From: Deltaproteobacteria bacterium
Lineage (GTDB): Bacteria > Desulfobacterota > Desulfobacteria > Desulfobacterales > Desulfatibacillaceae
Length of the DNA: 5,646 nt
Direction of reading: 5' to 3'
Assembly: GCA_019308705.1 (NCBI GenBank)
Contig: JAFDHW010000172.1
Span: 1 to 5,646, forward strand
Shown in pieces: positions 1-4,905 of the stretch; positions within the stretch are counted from its first letter, which is position 1; each line of letters begins with the position of its first letter. The notes beneath the pieces are model-generated. The model searched no databases. It was not told where the DNA came from and saw only the letters and a list, made by a program, of their open reading frames with translations. The translations under genes were made by a program, and so were the position numbers.

Positions 1-358
1 AAATGGGTGATGGTTTTCCTGTTTCAGAAGGTCCGAACGTATCGCACCGCTTCAAGATGCGGGTTGGTCACCTCCTCTCCTCCCGAACTTTTCGTATCTG
101 GTCCGTATGTATCGCGGGTTTCCGCGGGTTCTCGATGAAAAAACCAAAGGCCGCCCCGGGAGCTTTTTTTCCAGTGAAACCAGGGGAAAACTTCCGGGAA
201 ATGGGGGCGGATGCCCGATTTTTCAGCCCAATGCCCCCAAGAATACAAGCCAGGGAGTATAACCGGGGCATCTGTATGTCGATGCGTGGTCTTTGTCAAC
301 CCTAAAAGCACGGGGGTTTCGGGCCGGAAAAGGAGAGGCCGCGGCGAAGAAGGAAGGG
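1..358. other. Left-edge region with no supportable gene
   Basis: Short open frames exist on both strands, but they overlap each other, have arginine/proline-rich shadow-like composition and match no family I recognise. The stretch holds an imperfect 15-base direct repeat (31-45 and 101-115), a tandem 8-base repeat CGCGGGTT (113-120 and 123-130), and a T7 run at 164-170. It lies beyond the terminators of the TPR gene, so it is probably an intergenic spacer. Confidence 0.55.
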
Positions 359-391
359 AAAAAAGGGGGGCGGTCCGCGCGGGCCGCCCCC
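359..391 (-). terminator. Distal intrinsic terminator of the TPR gene
   Basis: Positions 366-376 (GGGGGCGGTCC) pair with 381-391 (GGGCCGCCCCC): an 11-bp stem with one G-T wobble and a 4-base loop GCGC. Read on the minus strand the stem is followed by C and then T6 (364-359), the classical intrinsic terminator arrangement. There is no T-run on the plus side. It sits 17 bases beyond the first terminator, so it acts as a backup. Confidence 0.8.
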
Positions 392-407
392 AAGGGAAGG
401 GTGCGGG

Positions 408-429
408 AAAAAGCCCCGCGGAAGCGGGG
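408..429 (-). terminator. Proximal intrinsic terminator of the TPR gene
   Basis: CCCCGC (414-419) and GCGGGG (424-429) form a perfect 6-bp GC stem closed by a 4-base loop. On the minus strand it is followed by C and T5 (412-408). It begins two bases after the TAA stop of the TPR gene (434-432), so it is the primary termination site for that transcript. Confidence 0.8.
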
Positions 430-431
430 AG

Positions 432-1055
432 TTACCCTCGGTGGGGCTCCAACTCCTTCAGCAGTTCCCCGGCCACCTCGTAGCCCAGGCTTTGAGCCTG
501 GTCCACGTGCTCGACGGCCTTTTTGAATTCGCCCTTTTCCATGTAAGCCAACGCCAGGTTGTTGTGGGCCACGGCGAAATCCGGGTGCAGTTCCAGGGCC
601 TTTTCGCAGGCCGCGATGGCTTCATCCACCAGGCCCTGGGCCAGGTAGGCCGTGGACAGGGTGGTGTAGGCCTGGACGAAGTTGGGGTTGTAGTTGATGG
701 CCTTGGTGAGGTTTCTCACCGCCTCGTCGATCTCGCCCTTCTGCATGTGGCAGAAGCCCAGGTTGCCGAAGGCCACGCTGAAGCCGGCCCTGCATTGGGT
801 GGCCATCTTGTTGTAGTGCATGCATCCGTCCAGGTCGCCCCGGGCCAGCGCGATGCCTCCCAGTTGCACGTAGGCCTCGGCGAACCGGGGACTGATGTGC
901 ACGGCGGCCTGAAGCTGCTCGGCGGCCTCGTCGTACTCGCCTTTGCCCAGAAGCCCCACCGCCAGGTTGTACCGGCTGTTGGAGCACTCCGGGTTGGACG
1001 CCACCGCGTTTCTCCAGTAGGCGATGTATTCGTCCGCGTTCCGGTGCTTTTCCAT
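432..1055 (-). CDS. Tetratricopeptide-repeat protein (five TPRs)
   Basis: This 207-residue protein has no signal peptide or membrane segment, so it is probably a cytoplasmic protein-protein adaptor. After a 24-residue N-terminal helix the chain is five consecutive 34-residue TPR units with no gaps: residues 25-58, 59-92, 93-126, 127-160 and 161-194, then a 13-residue tail. TPR consensus positions are clear, for example NLA..LL.KGEYDEA, NLGFCHMQKGEIDEA and NNLALAYMEKGEF. The second unit (DLDGCMHYNKMATQCRAGF) is the most divergent and carries two of the five cysteines. The ATG is supported by a strong AGAGGAGAAG ribosome site about 8 bases upstream. The gene is apparently monocistronic, with its own upstream gap and tandem terminators. 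The fold is secure. The partner and pathway cannot be told from sequence, because TPRs are generic scaffolds. Confidence 0.93.
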   Translation of the reverse strand: MEKHRNADEYIAYWRNAVASNPECSNSRYNLAVGLLGKGEYDEAAEQLQAAVHISPRFAEAYVQLGGIALARGDLDGCMHYNKMATQCRAGFSVAFGNLGFCHMQKGEIDEAVRNLTKAINYNPNFVQAYTTLSTAYLAQGLVDEAIAACEKALELHPDFAVAHNNLALAYMEKGEFKKAVEHVDQAQSLGYEVAGELLKELEPHRG

Positions 1056-1142
1056 GGCTCTTCTCCTCTGGGCCCGCCGGTGGGCAGGCGTTTCTTGCGA
1101 ATTTAACCCGGATTATTCACGCGTTCGATTCGCGCGAGAGTA

Positions 1143-1183
1143 AGGAGGAGGGAAGCTGTACTTTTGTACCGCGACCGCCTCCT
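1143..1183. repeat. Imperfect inverted repeat with nested GTAC hairpin
   Basis: AGGAGG (1143-1148) is matched by CCTCCT (1178-1183). Inside lies GTAC-TTTT-GTAC (1158-1169), a self-complementary 4-bp stem with a T4 loop. The flanks of the inner stem pair poorly. It could be an operator or RNA hairpin upstream of the TPR gene, or chance. Confidence 0.35.
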
Positions 1184-1220
1184 GACGCAGCTATCGCGTG
1201 CATCGGGCTCGCCGGAAGGG

Positions 1221-1273
1221 TGAAAAATGTCGCCGATGTCAGCATTCCTCAAAGAAACAGCGCGCATTTTTCA
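1221..1273. repeat. Perfect 9-bp inverted repeat, 35-base spacer
   Basis: TGAAAAATG (1221-1229) and CATTTTTCA (1265-1273) are exact reverse complements. They stand out as AT-rich blocks in a GC-rich gap, 67 bases past the stop codon of the methyltransferase gene. It may mark the 3' end of that operon or a protein-binding site. The long spacer and lack of a following T-tract argue against a standard terminator. Confidence 0.4.
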
Positions 1274-1339
1274 TGAATGATTCGGGCCAAGGTCCGGGGA
1301 CCCTACCACACCGCGGCTGGATGCGAAACCCTCGCGGGT

Positions 1340-2149
1340 TCATTTCCTGGCCAGGGCAAGCCCCGTCCACCCGGCCTCGGTGCGCTCAAGGACCGGGGCG
1401 AACCCGTGGCCGGCGGCTCGGGCGGCGAAGGATGCGGCCTCGCCGGGCCGGGTTCCCGTGGCCACCAGCATTCCTCCCGCGGGCGCCACGCGTTCCATCC
1501 AGGGCAAAAGCCGCACCAGGGTGGGGCCCCGCAGGTTGGCCAGGATCAGCGGATAAGGACCGGCGAAGGATTCCAGCGGCTCGCCCGAAACGTCCGCCCG
1601 GTCGTCAAGGCCGTTTAGCCGGGCGTTTCGCCTCGCCTCGTCCACGGCCACGGGGTCGATGTCCACCAGAACGGCCCGCTCCATGCCCAGCAAAAGCGCC
1701 GCCAGTCCCAGCACGCCCGTGCCGCACCCGGCGTCCATGGCCGTGGTGCGCAGGCCCGGGGGCAGGAGTCCGCCGTGGCCCAGGACCTTTTCCAAAAGCG
1801 TGCAGGCCAGGCGGGTGGTGGGGTGGCGGCCCAGGCCGAAGGCCGCGCCGGGGGGCAAAAACACGGGGACTTTTTCCGGGTCCGGGCGGCCGGCGCCCGG
1901 CCTGGCCAGCACCAGCCGCTCCCCCACGGAAAGCGGCCGCAAAAAGCCCGGCTCGTAGAAGGAAACCCCCTCGGTCCAGGTCTGGCACACCTGGCCGGCC
2001 TCCACCAGTTCCCTGAGCCTGTGGCGCACCCGGCTCCCGGGGAGGCTCGTGGCCTTCGCCAACTCCCGGATCAGCCGGTGCGCCGGGACCCGGCCCGCGG
2101 AAACGAGGTATTCCGCCAGCCCGTCCCACGAAAGGAGCGCCTTGTTCAC
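1340..2149 (-). CDS. PrmA-like SAM-dependent methyltransferase with winged-helix-like N-terminus
   Basis: This 269-residue protein belongs to the ribosomal protein L11 methyltransferase (PrmA) family of class I SAM-dependent methyltransferases. The pre-motif AFGLGRHPTTRLACTLLE (103-120) matches the family's AFGTGxHxTT signature. Motif I is DAGCGTGVLGLAA (139-151), which binds SAM. The acidic strand end is VDIDPVAVDEARRNARLNG (162-180), and the motif IV region is LILANLRGPTL (201-211). The N-terminal 70 residues do not look like the usual PrmA N-terminal domain. RLIRELAKAT-SLPGSRVRHRLRELVEAG followed by a strand-like stretch to about residue 68 resembles a winged helix-turn-helix. The GTG start lies one base after the stop of the preceding gene, with AAGGGGGG about 11 bases upstream, so it is the last gene of a tight three-gene operon. 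The methyltransferase fold is secure. The substrate is not: it may be L11 or another protein. Confidence 0.85.
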   Translation of the reverse strand: MNKALLSWDGLAEYLVSAGRVPAHRLIRELAKATSLPGSRVRHRLRELVEAGQVCQTWTEGVSFYEPGFLRPLSVGERLVLARPGAGRPDPEKVPVFLPPGAAFGLGRHPTTRLACTLLEKVLGHGGLLPPGLRTTAMDAGCGTGVLGLAALLLGMERAVLVDIDPVAVDEARRNARLNGLDDRADVSGEPLESFAGPYPLILANLRGPTLVRLLPWMERVAPAGGMLVATGTRPGEAASFAARAAGHGFAPVLERTEAGWTGLALARK

Positions 2150-2150
2150 C

Positions 2151-2534
2151 TCAGGAGGAACCCCCCTTGGCCTTTTCGCGTTCAAGGAGGTCGCGGTACC
2201 AGCAGGCGAAGTCGTACATGCCCAGGAACCGTTCCTCCTCGTTGATGATGCCCATGGCCATTTCCAGCACGCCCCGGCCGTAGGAGTTGGTGTACTTGTC
2301 GTGGGGCAGGGACTGGAGGAACTCCCGCATGAGCTGCTTGGAGGTGCGCCTGGTGGGGTCCCGGCGGATGTCGATGGGGTCCTTGGGCGCCAAGAAGGGG
2401 TCCCACTTGTCGTAGCCACGGGCCAGCACCTGCTTCTTGCGGCGCTCGCTCATGCCCTCGAACACGGCTTTCTTGCGGGCCTGTTCGTCCTCTTTTTCCG
2501 CGATTCTTGGCGCCTCGCGTTTTTCGTCGTTCAT
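2151..2534 (-). CDS. Conserved-looking 127-residue protein of unknown function
   Basis: I do not recognise this family. The protein is soluble, with a highly charged N-terminal third (residues 1-40, Lys/Arg/Glu-rich, probably helical). A middle section rich in Asp-Pro pairs follows (YDKWDPFLAPKDP at 41-53, then RRDPTRRT at 57-64). The C-terminal half is helical (KQLMREFLQSL, then RGVLEMAMGIINEEERFLGM, then YDFACWYRDLLE). There is a single cysteine (Cys111) and no signal or membrane segment. Its ATG overlaps the upstream stop as ATGA (2534-2531), preceded by GGGAAG, so translation is probably coupled to the cysteine-cluster protein. The next gene starts one base after its stop. Coding status rests on this perfect operon fit and protein-like composition. 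It is probably a partner of one or both neighbours. Confidence 0.85.
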   Translation of the reverse strand: MNDEKREAPRIAEKEDEQARKKAVFEGMSERRKKQVLARGYDKWDPFLAPKDPIDIRRDPTRRTSKQLMREFLQSLPHDKYTNSYGRGVLEMAMGIINEEERFLGMYDFACWYRDLLEREKAKGGSS

Positions 2535-3223
2535 GGTTTCTTCCCGGCCCGGCAGTCCAGGTCCTTGTCCTGGGGGGATTCCACGCCAAGGTATTGTTCG
2601 TTGTAGTCGGTCAGAAGCGCCATGGACAGGGGCACCAGCATGTCCGCCATCTTCACGTACCTGGTGGGAATGCTCTCCACCAGCTCCTGGGAGAGCACGT
2701 ACATCTGGCGGTGCAGGGCGTCCATGTTCACCGTGGGGTAGGGCCTGCCCTTGACGAAGCCGGACTTGCCGCAGATGTGGGCCTTGCCGTTCACGGCCGA
2801 GGGAATGCCGTACAGGCGGCAGGTCAGGGGCCGGACGTCGTACATGATGCACCGGTCGTCGTCGGAAAGAAGCGGGCAGCGCACCCGCTCCCAGGACACC
2901 CGGGCGAAGATGTGCTCCATGTCCTTGCCCCTGGCCGCGGCCTGGGCCGCTTCCTTTTTTATCTGGTAGGCCTTTCTGTCCGCCGCGTTGGCCCGCTCGA
3001 CGATGGCGTCCTTTTCCTTGCCGGAAAAACGCTCCCGGAATTTTTTGCTGATGTAGATCGCCTCCACCAGGGAAAGGTCGAACAGGGCGTGGCAGCAGTC
3101 CTGGCAGCCCTCCTTGCAGGTGACCTCGGCGGGGTAGGCGGATTTCACCTTGTCGAAGGTGGCGTCGGCAAACGAGGCCAAGGCCTCGTATTTTTGGAAG
3201 AACTCCGTAAAATCCAGGGTCAT
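2531..3223 (-). CDS. YkgJ-family cysteine-cluster protein
   Basis: This 230-residue soluble protein has the YkgJ-type (CxxCxxCC-like) metal-binding pattern. The first cluster is Cys36-x3-Cys40-x2-Cys43-Cys44 (CKEGCQDCC). The second part is CPLLSDDDRCIMYDVRPLTC (Cys116, Cys125, Cys135), including the family's C.Y..RP..CR.YG run, and Cys151 follows. The family is thought to bind a metal or iron-sulfur centre, but its reaction is poorly defined. A charged helical insert (residues about 60-105) separates the two halves. The start is set at the ATG at 3223 because TCTGGAGAACGAC gives a good ribosome site. The longer frame to 3295 would begin inside the GC-rich hairpin leader and adds an Arg/Pro/Gly-rich stretch. 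It is the first gene of a three-gene operon, transcribed divergently from atpZ-I-B-E. The family call is firm, the function open. Confidence 0.88.
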   Translation of the reverse strand: MTLDFTEFFQKYEALASFADATFDKVKSAYPAEVTCKEGCQDCCHALFDLSLVEAIYISKKFRERFSGKEKDAIVERANAADRKAYQIKKEAAQAAARGKDMEHIFARVSWERVRCPLLSDDDRCIMYDVRPLTCRLYGIPSAVNGKAHICGKSGFVKGRPYPTVNMDALHRQMYVLSQELVESIPTRYVKMADMLVPLSMALLTDYNEQYLGVESPQDKDLDCRAGKKP

Positions 3224-3277
3224 GTCGTTCTCCAGAATCCTGGCCGGCCCGGGTCGCCTGCCGGCGGAAGGGCCGCG

Positions 3278-3302
3278 AAAAACCGCGCCGGGCAAGGCGC
3301 GG
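3278..3302 (-). terminator. Attenuator-like terminator hairpin in the leader of the cysteine-cluster operon
   Basis: On the minus strand CCGCGCC (3302-3296), a 6-base loop TTGCCC, and GGCGCGG (3289-3283) form a perfect all-GC 7-bp stem followed directly by T5 (3282-3278). This has intrinsic terminator form. It lies between the predicted minus promoter and the first start codon (3223). CGCGGCC just after the T-run (minus strand, 3277-3271) could instead pair with GGCCGCG (3304-3298), which overlaps the 5' arm of the terminator stem and would break it. That arrangement suggests attenuation. Confidence 0.55.
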
Positions 3303-3341
3303 CCGTTGGTTGCCGGTGGAATGTGTGCTAAAACGTTTCAT

Positions 3342-3369
3342 ATTATAACTTGTTGACAGCCTGTGTCCA
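3342..3369 (-). promoter_or_regulatory. Sigma70-like promoter of the cysteine-cluster operon
   Basis: On the minus strand TGGACA (3369-3364, 5 of 6 to the -35 consensus) is followed after 16 bases by a perfect TATAAT (3347-3342). The predicted transcript starts near 3335, leaving a leader of about 110 bases before the ATG at 3223. It overlaps the plus-strand promoter, so the two probably cannot be occupied at once. Confidence 0.65.
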
Positions 3370-3380
3370 GTTTGTTAACT
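3353..3380 (+). promoter_or_regulatory. Candidate promoter of the atpZ-I-B-E cluster
   Basis: A perfect -35 hexamer TTGACA (3353-3358) is followed after 16 bases by TTAACT (3375-3380), a weak -10. Shifting one base (TAACTC) brings a TG extension at 3373-3374. The predicted start near 3387 leaves a 60-base leader before the TTG start at 3446. The -35 is strong and the -10 is poor. Confidence 0.45.
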
Positions 3381-3445
3381 CGTGCGACGCTTCCCGGGGG
3401 TGTGGAAAAACCGCCCGCCGGCGGCGCGCCCCGGGGGATTTCGGA

Positions 3446-3736
3446 TTGAAAAAATTTTTCGATTTCAAAAAGAACCGCCCCTGGGCCGAGGACGCCACCA
3501 TCATCATGCAACTCGGCCTGACCATGGCGGGAAGCATTCTGTTCTGCTTCTGGGTCGGGCGCAAGCTGGACGGCTGGCTTTCCACCCGGGGGGTTTTCAC
3601 CGCCGTGTTCACCATCCTGGGGGTGGTGGGCGGCGGTGTGGTCGCCTACCGGCAGATCATGGAGATCACCGAGGGCGGCCAGGAGCAGGATCAGGACAAG
3701 GACGAAAACGGCGAGGACCATGGCCAGTCCCCCTGA
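3446..3736 (+). CDS. atpZ: AtpZ/AtpI-family small F0 accessory protein
   Basis: This 96-residue membrane protein has two predicted transmembrane helices, about residues 17-37 (ATIIMQLGLTMAGSILFCFW) and 50-69 (VFTAVFTILGVVGGGVVAYR). They are joined by the family's short polar loop VGRKLDGWLSTRG with its G..LD.W motif. The tail (75-96) is strikingly acidic and Gln-rich. AtpZ-type proteins head many F-type ATP synthase operons and work with AtpI in assembly or cation supply. They are not part of the core motor. I chose the TTG at 3446 (starting MKKFFDFKKNRPW) because GGGGGA lies 7 bases upstream. An earlier in-frame TTG at 3350 precedes the promoter -35 and would add a cysteine/arginine-rich stretch unlike the family. 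It is the first gene of the plus-strand cluster. The start remains the least certain point. Confidence 0.8.
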   Translation: MKKFFDFKKNRPWAEDATIIMQLGLTMAGSILFCFWVGRKLDGWLSTRGVFTAVFTILGVVGGGVVAYRQIMEITEGGQEQDQDKDENGEDHGQSP

Positions 3737-3780
3737 CGGCCCCCCGCCCTTCATCACAAAAGCGGCAAGTTGGAGCACAC

Positions 3781-3806
3781 CCCGGCAAGGGATGCCCCGG
3801 GTTTTT
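3781..3806 (+). terminator. Imperfect terminator-like hairpin between atpZ and atpI
   Basis: CCCGGCA (3781-3787) pairs with TGCC and GGG (3793-3796 and 3799-3801) around a 5-base loop, with a 2-base bulge, and T5 follows (3802-3806). It ends 20 bases before the atpI ATG. The bulged stem would give partial termination at most, perhaps lowering transcription of atpI-B-E relative to atpZ. Confidence 0.35.
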
Positions 3807-3826
3807 GACCGTCGGGAGGTCCAGTC

Positions 3827-4225
3827 ATGTCCACGACACCGGTACAGGCGGTTTTGCGGCGCTACGGAACGGGTGCGGCCCTGGCGGCCCTGGCCGCCGC
3901 GGCGGTGTGCGTGCTCCTGGGCCGCCCGGACGCCGCCAGGGGCGTGGTGCTGGGTGCGCTGGCGTCCGTCGCAAATTTTCTGCTCATGGCCAGGGGGCTG
4001 CCCGCCCGCGTGGCGGCGGGCTCCAAGAGGCGCTCTGTGGCGCGGTTTTTCTCTTCCCTTCTTTTCCGTTACCTGGTTTTGGCCGTTCCCCTTTACCTGG
4101 CCCTGCGCCTTGAGGCGTTCGCCTTTTTTCCGGCGGTGGGCGGGCTGTTTTGCGTCCAGGCGGTGATCCTGGCGGACCACGTGGTGGGAACCCGGCTCAA
4201 GGCCATAGCAAACCGGCAGGTCTGA
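3827..4225 (+). CDS. atpI: ATP synthase subunit I (AtpI), c-ring assembly factor
   Basis: This 132-residue protein has four predicted membrane helices, about residues 15-32, 37-55, 74-93 and 97-117. Family-like features are GVVLGALASVANFLLMARGL (39-58; the G..lgs..s..Nf.ll pattern of helix 2) and RYLVLAVPLYLALR (81-94). VGGLFCVQAVILAD (104-117) follows. AtpI helps assemble the c ring of F-type ATP synthases and sits just upstream of atpB in many operons. The ATG has an excellent GGGAGG ribosome site 7 bases upstream. The stop is followed after only 3 bases by atpB. AtpI is a matter of interest here because the c subunit it would serve is a three-hairpin fusion. Its substrate ring is therefore unusual, although AtpI itself looks ordinary. 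Confidence 0.88.
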   Translation: MSTTPVQAVLRRYGTGAALAALAAAAVCVLLGRPDAARGVVLGALASVANFLLMARGLPARVAAGSKRRSVARFFSSLLFRYLVLAVPLYLALRLEAFAFFPAVGGLFCVQAVILADHVVGTRLKAIANRQV

Positions 4226-4228
4226 TCC

Positions 4229-4903
4229 ATGGAAGATCTCGGCAGGATCCATCAGATCATCGTCACTCTGGGAGGCCGCGAGTTCGTGTTCAACCTCGAG
4301 GCCATCCTCATGACCTGGATCGCCATCACCTTCCTCCTGGTGTTCGGCTTTTTCGCCGTGCGCAGGAGGGGCCTGGTGCCCAACCCCGTCCAGGTGGTGG
4401 GCGAACTCTTCGTGGCCCAGTTTTTCGGGCTCACCGAGGACGCCTTGGACAAGGAGAAGGCCAAGACCTTCGGGCCGCTCATCTGCGCCTTGTTCATGTT
4501 CCTCCTGGTGGGCAACTGGCTGGGGGCGCTTCCCCACCTGGAGGAGCCCACCAAGGACCTGAACACCCCGCTTTCCCTGGGCGTCATGGGGTTTGTCATC
4601 GCCCACGTGGCGGGCATCCGCGCCAAGGGCCTCAAGGGCTACCTTTCCGAGTACTTCCAGCCCTTCGCGTTCATGATGCCGCTGAACTTGATCGGCGAGC
4701 TGGCCAAGGTCGTCTCCATCTCTTTCCGGCTTTTCGGGAACATCATGGGAGGCTCCATCATCATCTTGGTGGTGTCCTATCTGACGTACTCCATCATCCT
4801 GCCTCCCTTTCTGATCGTCTTTTTCTCGCTTTTCGTGGGCACCATCCAGGCGTTCGTGTTTACCATGCTCACGGTGGTGTACATCGCGGTTCAGGTGAAA
4901 TGA
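4229..4903 (+). CDS. atpB: ATP synthase F0 subunit a (AtpB)
   Basis: This is the 224-residue static half of the F0 ion channel, which passes ions to and from the c ring. The essential stator arginine is Arg167 in ELAKVVSISFRLFGNIMGG (157-175). Other family blocks are GNWLGALPHLEEPTKDLNTP (95-114), which has the conserved PT.DLNTPL run, and the last helix IQAFVFTMLTVVYIAVQVK (206-224). Predicted membrane helices lie near 24-44, 82-103, 117-131, 145-165, 173-191 and 193-220. The N-terminus is short, with no extra leader. Length and motifs are normal for a compact bacterial a subunit, and nothing indicates loss of function. Its stop is separated from the atpE start by 2 bases, so the two are probably translationally coupled. 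Retention of Arg167 means the motor interface with the altered c subunit should still be active. Confidence 0.96.
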   Translation: MEDLGRIHQIIVTLGGREFVFNLEAILMTWIAITFLLVFGFFAVRRRGLVPNPVQVVGELFVAQFFGLTEDALDKEKAKTFGPLICALFMFLLVGNWLGALPHLEEPTKDLNTPLSLGVMGFVIAHVAGIRAKGLKGYLSEYFQPFAFMMPLNLIGELAKVVSISFRLFGNIMGGSIIILVVSYLTYSIILPPFLIVFFSLFVGTIQAFVFTMLTVVYIAVQVK

Positions 4904-4905
4904 CC

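Larger units (their letters stand above)
1056..1339. other. Intergenic region upstream of the TPR gene
   Basis: This 284-base gap lies between the start of the TPR gene and the end of the methyltransferase operon. It should hold the TPR promoter (minus strand) and the 3' end of the upstream operon. I see no convincing -35/-10 pair. The best -10-like stretches on the minus strand are TTAAAT and AATAAT within 1100-1120, without good -35 partners. Two inverted repeats are listed separately. No T-tract terminator for the operon is evident. Confidence 0.5.

Noticed and set aside
151..210. T7 run with distant CCGCCCC/GGGGCGG pairing as a plus-strand terminator or small RNA
   Set aside because: The T-run lies between the two arms and not after a stem, and no compact hairpin precedes it.
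441..1106. Plus-strand open frame of 221 codons opposite the TPR gene
   Set aside because: Its Val/Gly/His-rich translation is the mirror of TPR codons, whereas the minus strand gives five regular 34-residue TPR units with a strong ribosome site.
1198..2016. Plus-strand open frame of 272 codons across the methyltransferase gene
   Set aside because: It is Arg/Pro/Gly-rich shadow sequence. The minus strand carries all PrmA motifs.
2150..2419. Upstream extension of the methyltransferase frame
   Set aside because: It overlaps the 127-residue gene in another frame and is Ser/Thr/Pro-rich shadow. The GTG at 2149 fits the operon spacing.
3224..3295. N-terminal extension of the cysteine-cluster protein (24 residues)
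   Set aside because: The extension is Arg/Pro/Gly-rich and overlaps the leader hairpin region. The ATG at 3223 has a proper ribosome site.
2507..3331. Plus-strand open frame of 274 codons opposite the cysteine-cluster gene
   Set aside because: It has no recognisable motifs. The opposite strand carries the YkgJ cysteine pattern.
3350..3445. Longer AtpZ start at an upstream TTG
   Set aside because: It lies at the promoter -35, so it would not be transcribed from that promoter. The extra residues are Cys/Arg-rich and unlike the family.
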